Positions 26,139-35,106 of a stretch of 64,000 nt of DNA are shown here, piece after piece. Below the pieces are notes generated by a model that saw only the letters and a program-made list of their open reading frames with translations, made no database searches and was not told the origin of the DNA. Location of the stretch: contig JANOMT010000027.1 of the NCBI GenBank assembly GCA_031420415.1, positions 1-64,000 of the forward strand. The letters run 5' to 3'. The DNA comes from JANYGA01 sp031420415. GTDB taxonomy: Bacteria > Vulcanimicrobiota > Vulcanimicrobiia > Vulcanimicrobiales > Vulcanimicrobiaceae. Both the position numbers and the translations under genes were made by a program. How positions within the stretch are numbered: the first letter of the stretch is position 1; the number at the start of each line of letters is the position of its first letter.

Positions 26139-27311
26139 CTATTGCAACGCGGGAATGTCGAATTCTTTGAACGTGCCGTGATCGACGATCTCCGACTGAA
26201 GGCGGAATTGTAAGTGCCCGGCGGGTGTGAGCCCCTCGAGACTCAGCGCCTGCTTCGATTTCGGCAGCGTACGAACCGCATCGACAAGCTTCGCACGGAT
26301 TGCTACGGGATCGGTCACATTGTTCGCAAGCGACATCGCACGCGCCAGCGCATTCATGCCCATGTAGTTGAACACGACTTCGGAATTAGGCTCGCGATCT
26401 TTGCCGTACTTTTTTTCATAGATCGTTTTGAAGCTCTGCACGCCCGGTCCGTTATAGCGATCGAACGGAAACACGCCGACGGTTCCATCGAGCTTCGCGA
26501 GCGGCAAGACCTTAGCGACCTGTTCGAATTTCGATTGATCCATCATCACGAAACCACCCGCGTAGCCTTGATCGCGCGCGGCTTTCATCACGAGCGCCGT
26601 CGGTTGCGAGGGGCCGCCCACGAGCATGACGTCGGGTTTATCGGCGAGTGCCTTGCTCACGACGCCCGAAAAATCGGCAGTCGTATTGTAATCGACGGCA
26701 TTATCGCCGAGCACTTCACCGCCCGCGGATTTCCACGCTTCACTGAAGCCGTTCTTCCAGGCATTGCCGTATGCCGTCGTGGTCGGCAAGAGTCCCAGGC
26801 GTTTGCCGAAGCGCTTCATCTCGAGTGCCGTCCACGATTTAAAGTACGAATCGTATCGCGGCGGCATCATGAACACCAAATTATCGTTTTGGCGCAAGAT
26901 CGCGGGTTCGCTCGAATACGCCGCGAGCAAAAACTTTGGCGTCGATTTTTCGTTGAAGCCTTCGAGTGCGAGAATGCCCCCGCTGTGCGGGCAAAAAACG
27001 ATCGGCGTATTGCTCTCTTGCACGAGTCGTTTCGCGTTGATTGCAGCTTCGTTCGGGCGGTATTGATCGTCGAGCGAAACGAGTTTGAAGGTATACTTCT
27101 TCCCCGCCGCGCGTATGCCGCCGTTGATATTGAGTTCGTCGATGGCGAGTTCGATGCCGCGTTGGACGTCGCTGCCGTACTGCGCCGCGCCGCCGCTCAA
27201 GGGGCCGGTGAAGCCGATGTTGATCACATCGGCCGTTTCCGCACGGACGTATCCGGGCGTTACGAGGGCGGCGACGATGAGTGCGAAGCCGGTGATCTTG
27301 AGTCTCTTCAT
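26139..27311 (-). CDS. Branched-chain amino acid-type ABC transporter substrate-binding protein
   Basis: 390 residues. A signal peptide MKRLKITGFALIVAALVTPG is followed by a Peripla_BP_6 fold: INIGFTGPLSGGAAQYG, GIELAIDELNINGG, LVSLDDQYRPNEA and a long C-lobe with YNTTADFSGVVSKALADKPD. The ATG at 27311 has AAAGGA about 8 nt upstream. LivJ/LivK-like proteins bind leucine, isoleucine or valine, but relatives bind aromatic acids, amides or other small organics. The glpK gene 6 nt downstream raises the chance of a non-amino-acid ligand. A 5-bp hairpin (27325-27337) covers the livF stop just upstream. Confidence 0.9.
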   Translation of the reverse strand: MKRLKITGFALIVAALVTPGYVRAETADVINIGFTGPLSGGAAQYGSDVQRGIELAIDELNINGGIRAAGKKYTFKLVSLDDQYRPNEAAINAKRLVQESNTPIVFCPHSGGILALEGFNEKSTPKFLLAAYSSEPAILRQNDNLVFMMPPRYDSYFKSWTALEMKRFGKRLGLLPTTTAYGNAWKNGFSEAWKSAGGEVLGDNAVDYNTTADFSGVVSKALADKPDVMLVGGPSQPTALVMKAARDQGYAGGFVMMDQSKFEQVAKVLPLAKLDGTVGVFPFDRYNGPGVQSFKTIYEKKYGKDREPNSEVVFNYMGMNALARAMSLANNVTDPVAIRAKLVDAVRTLPKSKQALSLEGLTPAGHLQFRLQSEIVDHGTFKEFDIPALQ

Positions 27312-27328
27312 CCAATTTCCTTTAGGAG

Positions 27329-28036
27329 CTATGCTCCGATGAACGCACGACGGACGTCGTCGTTCTCACGTAGGTCGGCGGCGGTACCTTCGAGGACGAT
27401 GCGGCCGTCTGAGATCACGTAACCTCGGTGCGCGATGGCGAGTGCGGCGTACGCATTTTGCTCGGCAAGAAGCACCATCGTGCCCGTGCGATTGATGGCT
27501 GCAACCGCATCGAGGGTTTGCTGCAAGACGAGCGGCGCGAGCCCGAGTGAGGGCTCGTCGAGCAGCAAGAGTTTCGGGCGGGCCATGAGCGCGCGACCGA
27601 TCGCGACCATCTGCTGTTGGCCACCGCTGAGCGACCCCGCGGGCGCGCCGAGCTTCGCTTCGAGTGCTGGGAAGAGCGCGATGATCGATTCGAACGACTG
27701 CTTCATCGCGCGCCGATCGCCGCGATGCACGTACCCACCAAGCATCAGATTTTTTTCAACCGAAAGTTGCGCAAAGAGCTTGCGGCCTTCGGGGCACTGG
27801 GCGATACCGCGCTCGACGATACGGCCCGCCCGCATGCGCGCGAGATCCTCACCCATGAACGTAACGGTGCCGGAGCTGGGACGAACGAGGCCACTGAGCA
27901 CGCAAAAAAGCGTCGTTTTTCCCGCACCGTTGCTGCCCAGAAGCGTCACGACTTCGCCCGTGCCGATCGTGAGATCGACGTTTGAGAGCACGTCTGCGCT
28001 ACCGTAACGAACCGTCAGGCCCCGAATCTCAAGCAA
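27329..28036 (-). CDS. livF: ABC transporter ATP-binding protein LivF
   Basis: 235 residues from TTG 28036, which gives the usual LivF start LLEIRGLTVRYGSADVLSNV and overlaps the livG stop by 8 nt; the frame is open further upstream inside livG. Walker A is GSNGAGKTT, the signature LSGGQQQMVAIGRALM, Walker B LLLLDEPSLGLAP, and AQCPEGRKLF is diagnostic of LivF over LivG. Second ATPase of the livHMGF transporter. Confidence 0.92.
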   Translation of the reverse strand: MLEIRGLTVRYGSADVLSNVDLTIGTGEVVTLLGSNGAGKTTLFCVLSGLVRPSSGTVTFMGEDLARMRAGRIVERGIAQCPEGRKLFAQLSVEKNLMLGGYVHRGDRRAMKQSFESIIALFPALEAKLGAPAGSLSGGQQQMVAIGRALMARPKLLLLDEPSLGLAPLVLQQTLDAVAAINRTGTMVLLAEQNAYAALAIAHRGYVISDGRIVLEGTAADLRENDDVRRAFIGA

Positions 28037-28805
28037 CGGTTTTGACCCCGAGGTACGCTTCGATAACCAGCGGATCGGCAGAAACGTGCGCCGGCGTACC
28101 GTCGGCGATCTTCTTTCCATGGTGGAGCACGACGATCGCATCGGCGAGCCCCATCACGAGATGCATCTTATGCTCGACGAGCGCGACGGTACAACCCGAC
28201 GCCGCGATCTTGCGGATGAGCAGCGCGTGCTCTCCCATTTCCTCGTGACTGACGCCCGCGACGGGCTCATCGAGCAGCATCAGCTTGGGCCGACCCGCAA
28301 ACGCGATCGCAAGCGAGAGACGACGCTGCGCTTCTTGCGAGAGTTCCGTCGCCAAGCGCGCGGCGTGACGCTCGAGCCCAACGAAGGCCAGCGCTTCACG
28401 TGCGCGCTCGCGACACGCCCGCATATCGCGACGATGTCGCGGCGTGCGTAAAATCGCATCGACGACGGTGCTCCGCGCGTGCAGACGCGTGCCGACGATA
28501 ACGTTATCGACAACCGAAAGATTACGAAAGAGCGCCGTCGCTTGGAACGTACGCGCGATGCCGAGTCGCGCGACGCGGTAGTCGGGCGTTCCCGTGATAT
28601 CGTTCCCCGCAAATGCGAGCGTGCCGCTGGTCGGGCGTGTGTGACCGCTGATGAGATTGAAACACGTCGATTTACCCGCCCCATTGGGACCGATGATCGC
28701 CGTGATCTTGTTCGGCGCGAGGTCGAAACTGACGTCGTCGACGGCGAGGAGGCCGCCATAGCGTTTGGTAAGGTTGCGAACCTCGAGCAGCGGCGCGTCG
28801 TTCAC
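28029..28805 (-). CDS. livG: ABC transporter ATP-binding protein LivG
   Basis: 258 residues. LLEVRNLTKRYGGLLAVDDV at the N-terminus, Walker A GPNGAGKST, VARLGIARTFQATALF (LivG-type Q-loop), signature LSQEAQRRLSLAIAFA and Walker B LMLLDEPVAGVSHEE. Note LSQEAQ in place of the usual LSYGQQ signature, a variant. The ATG overlaps the livM stop (ATGA). It forms the ATPase dimer with LivF. Confidence 0.92.
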   Translation of the reverse strand: MNDAPLLEVRNLTKRYGGLLAVDDVSFDLAPNKITAIIGPNGAGKSTCFNLISGHTRPTSGTLAFAGNDITGTPDYRVARLGIARTFQATALFRNLSVVDNVIVGTRLHARSTVVDAILRTPRHRRDMRACRERAREALAFVGLERHAARLATELSQEAQRRLSLAIAFAGRPKLMLLDEPVAGVSHEEMGEHALLIRKIAASGCTVALVEHKMHLVMGLADAIVVLHHGKKIADGTPAHVSADPLVIEAYLGVKTVA

Positions 28806-29806
28806 GACGACACCTTCGATTCTGCGGTGCTTGGAATCGGCGTTTCGAAACGGTCGCGCGAACGCGTTCGTCCGCGGAATTGATCGAGCGCGCTCGTGAT
28901 GCCGCCCGGAAGATAGATGACGAGCAGGATGAGTGCGGGCCCGAAGACCAGCATCCGATATTTTTCGAACGACTGTAAGAATTGCGAGAGCGTGGAAAGC
29001 AGCAGCGTGCCCACGATCGGACCCGCCGTACTTCCGATCCCACCGACGATCGCATAGAGCAACATATTGAACGTCACGTCGGTTTGTGTCGTCTCGGGCC
29101 CGAGGAATCCGACGTAGGTCGCGTAGAGCCCGCCCGCAAGACCCGCAAGCACGGTCGCGACCACGAAGGCGAGTCGCTTCGAGCCCGTCACGTCGATGCC
29201 GACCGCGCGTGCGAGATCCTCATTGCCCGCAAGCGCGAGCAACGTCCGACCGAAGAGCGAGTGTCGGATCGCTGCACAGATGGCGATCGCAATCAGTAAG
29301 AACACGTAGACGAGTTCGTATTTGGGAATCGGATCGTCGAAGGAGATCGGCCCGAGGTGGCCGGCCGAGGGGATATTGACGATGCCGATGTTTCCACCCG
29401 TGAGCCACTGCCAATTCGTGAGCACGATGTTGATCATCACACCGATCGCCGCGGTGAAGATCGCGAAATAATGGCCGCGTGTGCGCAGCGAAAGTGCGCC
29501 GACCGCGTATCCGAACGCACCCGTGACGATGCACCCGATCGCAAGCGCCGGCCAAAACGGCATACCCGCGCGCGTGGTCAGCAATGCGACGACATAGGCC
29601 CCGATGCCGTAAAACGCCGCATGGCCGAGCGAGAGTTGACCCGCATATCCGAGAATGACGTTGAGCCCATAGACCGCAATCGCGGTAATGTAGCCATCGA
29701 CGATGACCTGCTGGTAATACGGGTTGTGCACGAGAAACGGTAACGCGAACCCAACGACGATCGCGACGGCGACGACGATTCTCGTAACGCTCATACGGTT
29801 GGTCAC
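28802..29806 (-). CDS. livM: Branched-chain amino acid-type ABC permease LivM
   Basis: 334 residues with about 8-9 TM segments, including YITAIAVYGLNVILGYAGQL and SLGHAAFYGIGAYVVALL near the N-terminus. The conserved LAGNEDLARAVGIDVTGSKR (EAA-like) loop follows, then VVGGIGSTAGPIVGTLLLST. A polar tail follows the last helix. Inner-membrane partner of LivH; start overlaps the livH stop. Confidence 0.92.
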   Translation of the reverse strand: MTNRMSVTRIVVAVAIVVGFALPFLVHNPYYQQVIVDGYITAIAVYGLNVILGYAGQLSLGHAAFYGIGAYVVALLTTRAGMPFWPALAIGCIVTGAFGYAVGALSLRTRGHYFAIFTAAIGVMINIVLTNWQWLTGGNIGIVNIPSAGHLGPISFDDPIPKYELVYVFLLIAIAICAAIRHSLFGRTLLALAGNEDLARAVGIDVTGSKRLAFVVATVLAGLAGGLYATYVGFLGPETTQTDVTFNMLLYAIVGGIGSTAGPIVGTLLLSTLSQFLQSFEKYRMLVFGPALILLVIYLPGGITSALDQFRGRTRSRDRFETPIPSTAESKVSS

Positions 29807-30663
29807 GACGTTCTCGTAAAAAGGCCCGTCGGCTTGATCGCGAGGATCATGACGAGCAACCCGAATGCGACCACGTCTTGGTAACTCGTCGAAATATATG
29901 CAGCCGAAAAACTCTCGGCAAACGCGAGAATGAACGCGCCCACGATCGCTCCGGGAATACTCCCCATGCCGCCGAGGACGATCACGGCGAAAGCCTTGAG
30001 CAACACGACGAATCCCATTTCGGGGAAGATGAGGCTGATCGATGCGATGAGCGTAGCCGCCGCCGCTGCAAGACCCGACGAGATCGCAAAGACGAGCGTC
30101 GCGACGCGATCGGTATCGATACCCACGAGCGAGGCACCAGCCGGGCTCTGCGCGACCGCTTCGATCGTCGATCCGAGCAGCGTCCGTTTGAGAAAATAGA
30201 AGAGCGCGCCCATCAAGACGAACGCGGCTACGATAACGATGAGTTGTTGTTGCGTGGCGATGAAACCAAAAAAGTTGACGACCTTATCGTAAGGTGTCGG
30301 CAACACGCGAAAATCCGATCCCCAGATCAAACGTGCGACGGCTTCGAGAAAGAAGAGCAACCCGATCGCGGCGATGACCGCGTTGACTTCGGGTGCTTTG
30401 CGAAGTGGACGGAAGACGACGCGTTCGACGAGGGCTCCGAGCGCGGCGAGGCAGACGACCGCCAGAATCATTGCCGGCCAATACGGCGCGTGCAAGACGG
30501 TGATCGCCGCGAACGCCGCATACGCACCGAACATGTAAAGATGACCGTGCGCGAAGTTCGGAATGCCCATCGTGCCGTACACGAGTGCGAGCCCGAGTGC
30601 GACGAGCGCGTAAATACTTCCGAGCACGAGCCCGTTCAGCAATTCCTGTAAGAAAAAATGCAC
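29803..30663 (-). CDS. livH: Branched-chain amino acid-type ABC permease LivH
   Basis: 286 residues, GTG start at 30663 with AAGGA 10 nt upstream. Signatures are LNGLVLGSIYALVALGLALV, YGTMGIPNFAHGHLYMFGAY, AVAQSPAGASLVGIDTDRVA (EAA-like loop) and VIVLGGMGSIPGAIVGAFIL. First gene of the livHMGF-substrate-binding protein-glpK-unknown operon. The 104-nt gap upstream (30664-30767) should hold the promoter, but I see no convincing -35/-10 pair. Confidence 0.92.
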   Translation of the reverse strand: MHFFLQELLNGLVLGSIYALVALGLALVYGTMGIPNFAHGHLYMFGAYAAFAAITVLHAPYWPAMILAVVCLAALGALVERVVFRPLRKAPEVNAVIAAIGLLFFLEAVARLIWGSDFRVLPTPYDKVVNFFGFIATQQQLIVIVAAFVLMGALFYFLKRTLLGSTIEAVAQSPAGASLVGIDTDRVATLVFAISSGLAAAAATLIASISLIFPEMGFVVLLKAFAVIVLGGMGSIPGAIVGAFILAFAESFSAAYISTSYQDVVAFGLLVMILAIKPTGLFTRTS

Positions 30664-30767
30664 GCTCGATCGGTCCTTACCGTTCGCGCCGGATGGCCAA
30701 CCGCAGACGCGCCCGATCCCAAAATTCGTTCCCGTAACATTTCGCCATACTCGGGCCGAGTCGCCCG

Positions 30768-31946
30768 CTAGGCCGCCGAGTTCCTGGAGGCGATTAACAC
30801 CTGGGAGCGGTCAGCCACCCGCGCGCGGCGGGGCCGTAGGCAAGCCGCCCTCGGGCGTAAATTCTTCACCGCCGCACGGTCCGAACGTATAGCTTTCCAT
30901 CCCGTGCAGATTTCGATTCCCAAGATTCGTTGACGTTTGAGGATATAAACGATAGCAGGCGAGCCGCCATCGAGGAGGCCGCCGCCTTGCTTCACGACCT
31001 TAATAACTTTCGCGAGGACGTCGGACGGTGGCGCGGCTGCGGCATAATACTCGGCTTGCGCCGCCTCGATCGCCACTTTGATTTCGTTCGTATCGTGCTT
31101 CGTGCCGTACGTCACGGGCGCGCCTTGGGAGAGCGATGCGTTGAGGCGACTGTTGAGATTATCGAGGCTCCCTCCGTTGGATCGTGCCCCGGGTGTCGGC
31201 GCGGCAAGCGGCCGATTTGCGACGATCGCCGGAGTAGCGGGCGCGATCGGCGTTCGCGCGCTCGGGTCGGCCGCATTGGCCCCCGCGGGGCCGGAAATCG
31301 CATCGGCGGCTGCCTTTGCGTCGATAGCGGCTTTCGCATCAGCTATGCGGCGAGCTTCGGCTTGGGCTCGTGCTTCAGAGGCCGCGCGTTCGGCCGCGTC
31401 GGCGGCGATTGCAGTGCCGTCGATGCTTGGAGGAGCGATCGTCGGGCGTATCGTCGGGGCGAGCGAGGAGCCTGCCGTCGGAACGGGCATGGGCTTTTCG
31501 GTTGGCGCTACCGTCGGAGCCGTGGTGGGTGCCATTGTGGGCGCGACGGTCGCCGGCGCGGTGACGATCGGCGCGAGGACCGCGATGCGCTCGGCTTGCG
31601 CGGGTGCGTGCGCGACGATCTTCGCAAGTTCGGGACGCCGCGGACGCGTGCGACGCGTGATGGGTTTCGGTGTGACGATCGGTCGCGGTGGCGTCACCGG
31701 ACGAAGCGTCGGTTGCGGAGCGGGCGTCGCTTGCGCGACCACGGCGGCGAGCGTTGGCGCGATGGTCGGCGCGACGCGCTTTTGCACGGCACGATCTTGC
31801 GTGAAAGCAAACGATCGTGGGGTGGTTTCTTTCGGCTCGGCAGCGCCCGACGGCAAAAGTGCGCGAATTATAAAAAACGCGAAAGCGAAAACGTGTACGA
31901 CGATCGATAGCGCGTACGCCAGCACGTGTCTTCGGCGCGCGTGCAT
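30768..31946 (-). CDS. TonB-like membrane-anchored protein with apparent C-terminal frameshift
   Basis: 392 residues as read. A basic N-terminus (MHARRRHVLAYALSIVVHVF) runs into a single TM helix, then a very long Pro/Thr/Ala linker and an Ala-rich helical stretch (about 200-240). The folded C-terminal part has YYAAAAPPSDVLAKVIKVVK and GSPAIVYILKRQRILGIEIC. After ICTG the frame becomes Arg/Ala-rich and shadow-like. In the -1 frame the sequence continues MESYTFGPCGGEEFTPEGGL and stops at 30811. One extra G at 30901-30903 would join them. ATG 31946 chosen; divergent from pyk. Role unknown. Confidence 0.7.
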   Translation of the reverse strand: MHARRRHVLAYALSIVVHVFAFAFFIIRALLPSGAAEPKETTPRSFAFTQDRAVQKRVAPTIAPTLAAVVAQATPAPQPTLRPVTPPRPIVTPKPITRRTRPRRPELAKIVAHAPAQAERIAVLAPIVTAPATVAPTMAPTTAPTVAPTEKPMPVPTAGSSLAPTIRPTIAPPSIDGTAIAADAAERAASEARAQAEARRIADAKAAIDAKAAADAISGPAGANAADPSARTPIAPATPAIVANRPLAAPTPGARSNGGSLDNLNSRLNASLSQGAPVTYGTKHDTNEIKVAIEAAQAEYYAAAAPPSDVLAKVIKVVKQGGGLLDGGSPAIVYILKRQRILGIEICTGWKAIRSDRAAVKNLRPRAACLRPRRARVADRSQVLIASRNSAA

Positions 31947-32027
31947 CCCTTCGCGTCGACGAAAAGTCCGGATGGAAACTCGCGTTCGCGCAAGGCCCGC
32001 CCGGCACCCCAGTCTAACGCGCACCTC

Positions 32028-33464
32028 GTGTTATTGGAGCGGTCGCGCAAACGAACCAAGATCGTCGCAACGATCGGACCCGCATCTCGCGAACCTGCGA
32101 CGATGCGCGCGCTCGTGCTCGCGGGTCTCAATGTGGCACGCCTGAATTTTTCGCACGGCACGCATGCCGATCACGCGGCGATCGTCGACGATATTCGAAA
32201 AATCGCAAGCGAGCTCGATGTCCCGGTCGCGGTTCTCCAAGATCTTCCCGGACCGAAAGTTCGCACGGGCCCACACGCCGAGGGCGTCGCCTCCGTGCAC
32301 CTCGAAAAAGGATCACCGTTTTTCCTCTCGACGACGCCCGTGGTCGGAAGCGTCGCAGGCGTTTTCGTGAATTACGCGGGGCTCGCGCGCGATGTCGAAA
32401 TCGGCAAGCGCGTGTATCTCGCCGACGGTGCGATCGCGTTGCGCATCGTACGCAAAGACGACGAGCGGATCGAAACGCTCGTCGAAGTCGGCGGCGATCT
32501 TCGCGGTCAACAAGGCATCAACTATCCCGATGGAACGCTGCAGATCGCCGCAGTCACCGATCGCGATTTCGAACATCTCGCCTTCGGACTCGACATCGGC
32601 GTCGATCTCGTCGCGATCTCGTTCGTAAAAAGCGCCGAAGACGTGCTCCGCGTCAAAGCGTTCATCGCCGAACGCGGAAAGAACGTCCCCGTCATCGCGA
32701 AAATCGAGAAGCATGAGGCGCTCGAGAACATCGACGCGATCATCGACGCAGCCGATGCGATCATGGTCGCGCGCGGCGATCTCGGTATCGAGATTCCGCT
32801 CGAACGCGTACCGATGGTGCAAAAAGATCTCATCGCACGCGCGAACCGCGTCTCCAAGCCCGTCATCACCGCGACGCAGATGCTCGAATCGATGATTTCC
32901 GCCGCTCGCCCGACGCGCGCCGAAGCGACCGACGTCGCCAACGCCATCATCGACGGCACGGACGCCGTCATGCTCTCGGGCGAAACGGCGCGCGGCGCCT
33001 ATCCGATCGAAGCGGTGAGTGTCATGGCGACGATCGCGCGCGAGATCGAAGCGAGCTATCCGCACGAAGTCTTGCGCTTCCGCCGCATGGCACACGTCGA
33101 TCGTTCGATCGAGACGACGATTGCCGAAGGCGCGGCGCAGATGGCCGAAGAGCTCGAGCTCGGTTACATCGTGACGGGCACGACCACCGGCAATACCGCG
33201 CGCCACATCTCGTCATTTCGGCCGCGCGCGCGCATCATCGCGATGACGCCGATTCCCGAGGTCGCGCGACGCATGTCGCTCGTGTGGGGCGTGGAAGCGA
33301 TCGTCGTCGATACGTATCGCTACTTCGAAACGCTCATCGATATCGTCGAAGCGCGTATGCAACGCGAGAACCTCGTCCACCCCGGCGACACGATCGCCGT
33401 TACGTCAGGCATTCCCGTCGGCGAGGGCGGAACGAACATTCTCAAAATTCACAAGTTGCCGTAA
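32028..33464 (+). CDS. pyk: Pyruvate kinase
   Basis: 478 residues from GTG 32028 (a TTG at 32034 is equally possible; neither has a good ribosome site). KRTKIVATIGPASREPATMR and ARLNFSHGTHADHA form the N-terminal active-site strand. VIAKIEKHEALENIDAIIDA, MVARGDLGIEIPLERVPMVQ and TATQMLESMISAARPTRAEA are the classical signatures. A C-terminal allosteric-type domain follows. It makes ATP and pyruvate from phosphoenolpyruvate. Monocistronic, convergent with the acetyltransferase (16-nt overlap). Confidence 0.95.
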   Translation: MLLERSRKRTKIVATIGPASREPATMRALVLAGLNVARLNFSHGTHADHAAIVDDIRKIASELDVPVAVLQDLPGPKVRTGPHAEGVASVHLEKGSPFFLSTTPVVGSVAGVFVNYAGLARDVEIGKRVYLADGAIALRIVRKDDERIETLVEVGGDLRGQQGINYPDGTLQIAAVTDRDFEHLAFGLDIGVDLVAISFVKSAEDVLRVKAFIAERGKNVPVIAKIEKHEALENIDAIIDAADAIMVARGDLGIEIPLERVPMVQKDLIARANRVSKPVITATQMLESMISAARPTRAEATDVANAIIDGTDAVMLSGETARGAYPIEAVSVMATIAREIEASYPHEVLRFRRMAHVDRSIETTIAEGAAQMAEELELGYIVTGTTTGNTARHISSFRPRARIIAMTPIPEVARRMSLVWGVEAIVVDTYRYFETLIDIVEARMQRENLVHPGDTIAVTSGIPVGEGGTNILKIHKLP

Positions 33465-34003
33465 CGCTCGCGATCGCGCTGCGCGAAGTGCGTCGGGTTA
33501 TCGTCGTACGTCGCATATTCGAACGTTGTGAAGCCGCATTTTTCGGCGATTCGTAGCGACGCTGCGTTCCCACCATCGATGAGACAGACCGTGCGTGGCG
33601 ATTCGAGGTTTGCGTCACCCCAACCGAGCGCCGCACGAACGGCTTCGGTGCCGAGGCCGCGACCGTGTACGCGCGAGACGAGCGCCCAGCCCATCTCGGG
33701 GACGCCGCGCATCGCGGCGATGACGTCGCGCTTGAAATCCGCAAAGCCGACCTCGCCGACGAATGCGCCCGTCGCGCGTTCTTCGATCGCCCAGTAGCCA
33801 AAATTTTTGTACGACCAGTGGCCCGCGTAACTGAGAATACGCGCCCAAACCTGTTGCCGTGTCGAAGGTTTCCCACCAATGTATCGCACGACGGCTGGGT
33901 CGGCCCACATCTCGGCGCTCGCATCGACGTCGTCGAGATCGTGCCGACGCAAAATCAATCGTTCGGTTTCGACGGTCGGCGCCTTCAACGTCGCGCTCGT
34001 CAC
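33449..34003 (-). CDS. GNAT-family N-acetyltransferase (RimJ/RimL-like)
   Basis: 184 residues from GTG 34003, which overlaps the glycosyltransferase stop (GTGA). TERLILRRHDLDDVDASAEM is the typical RimJ/RimL/Acetyltransf_3 start; WAIEERATGAFVGEVGF and the acetyl-CoA loop RVHGRGLGTEAVRAAL follow, then GNAASLRIAEKCGF. Usual substrates are protein N-termini, antibiotics or small amines; unknown here. It is the last gene of the 16-kb operon. Confidence 0.9.
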   Translation of the reverse strand: MTSATLKAPTVETERLILRRHDLDDVDASAEMWADPAVVRYIGGKPSTRQQVWARILSYAGHWSYKNFGYWAIEERATGAFVGEVGFADFKRDVIAAMRGVPEMGWALVSRVHGRGLGTEAVRAALGWGDANLESPRTVCLIDGGNAASLRIAEKCGFTTFEYATYDDNPTHFAQRDRERYGNL

Positions 34004-35106
34004 GCGAGGATCGATGTGACGGTCGTTCGCGGCACGGGCGTCGTTTCGTAGGCGTCGACGTACGCTCTCACGACGACGTCGCGCGCGAACCGATCGCGCG
34101 CGGCTGCCCGCTGGCGAGCGGCGCCCGACCATGCGTCGTCGATCGTGCTCCACGCAGCATCGATACCTTCCGCGAAACCCGCGGCATCGTCGGGCACGAG
34201 CCACCCCGTTTCGCACGAACCGAGGGCATCGGCGAGCGCGCCCACGTTTGCCGCAACGACCGGCACGCCCGCGACGAGCGCTTCGAGTGGCGCCTGCGGT
34301 TGCGCGTCGCGCGAGATCGGCACGGCGAGCACGTCGATCGTGGCGAAGAGGTCGGCCGCCGCGATCTCGCCGCGAAAGTTCACGAGCGAAGCGAGCTTCT
34401 TCTCGCGCACGTAAGCCGCGACGAATTGTCGCGCGCGACCGCCGCCTGCAATCTCGAGGCGCGCATCGGGGTAGCGCGCGTGCACGAGCGCAAACGCATC
34501 GATCGCGGTCTCCCACGACTGATCGGCCGAAAGCGACCCGCGCCAACCGATGATCGGTCCCGGACGCTGCGCGGGCCGTTCGAGCACCGCGCCGCCATCG
34601 AGTGGCAACGGTACGCCGTGTGGCACGATCGCAATCGAATCAGCATCGAGCGCGAGCCGCGTTTCGAGGCCGCGCGCGAGCGTTGGATAGGTCGCAACGA
34701 GGCCGCGCGCACGCCGCAGATAACCCGGCAGTTTTAAATCGACGAGCTTTTGCGGCAACTCTTTATCGCGCTGCGGATCGTGGAACGTGCCGATCGTTTT
34801 TGCGGCGAGGCTCCCGGGAAACGTTCCGAGCGCGACGGCCATGGCGGGAAGCCCATGCGCGTGCACGATGTCGGGCTTAAATTTCGTGACGACGCCGCGC
34901 AAGCGCGAGACCGCAATCCCCATACCGATAAAGCCGCCGGGGCGCCAGACTTTGGTCGGGAGACCCGCATCTGCGAATCGCCGTTTCGCATCGGTCGGCA
35001 CCAGTGCGAGGATGTCGTAGCGATCGCGCAGCGCCTCGCAAAGTTCGAGCACGTCGCGCGCCATCGCGTCGCCCTGTACGGAGACGAGCATCAAAAGTTT
35101 GGTCAT
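34000..35106 (-). CDS. Glycosyltransferase, GT4/GT-B fold
   Basis: 368 residues. MTKLLMLVSVQGDAMARDVL at the N-terminus, IVHAHGLPAMAVALGTFPGS for the acceptor side, IGWRGSLSADQSWETAIDAF and a C-terminal donor-binding PQAPLEALVAGVPVVAANVG with the conserved glutamate. It transfers an activated sugar, probably to a cell-envelope acceptor. It overlaps recN by ATGA, so transcription is shared with DNA-repair genes, with no obvious functional link. Confidence 0.88.
   Translation of the reverse strand: MTKLLMLVSVQGDAMARDVLELCEALRDRYDILALVPTDAKRRFADAGLPTKVWRPGGFIGMGIAVSRLRGVVTKFKPDIVHAHGLPAMAVALGTFPGSLAAKTIGTFHDPQRDKELPQKLVDLKLPGYLRRARGLVATYPTLARGLETRLALDADSIAIVPHGVPLPLDGGAVLERPAQRPGPIIGWRGSLSADQSWETAIDAFALVHARYPDARLEIAGGGRARQFVAAYVREKKLASLVNFRGEIAAADLFATIDVLAVPISRDAQPQAPLEALVAGVPVVAANVGALADALGSCETGWLVPDDAAGFAEGIDAAWSTIDDAWSGAARQRAAARDRFARDVVVRAYVDAYETTPVPRTTVTSILA

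Noticed and set aside
27325..27337. Short hairpin GGAGC-TAT-GCTCC at the livF stop as a terminator
   Set aside because: Only 5 bp with no U-tract, and the binding-protein gene follows with its own ribosome site; at most an mRNA-stability element.
33449..34546. Extended version of the acetyltransferase reading 181 residues further upstream
   Set aside because: The extension is the out-of-frame reading of the glycosyltransferase gene; GTG 34003 with a GTGA overlap gives the normal GNAT length.
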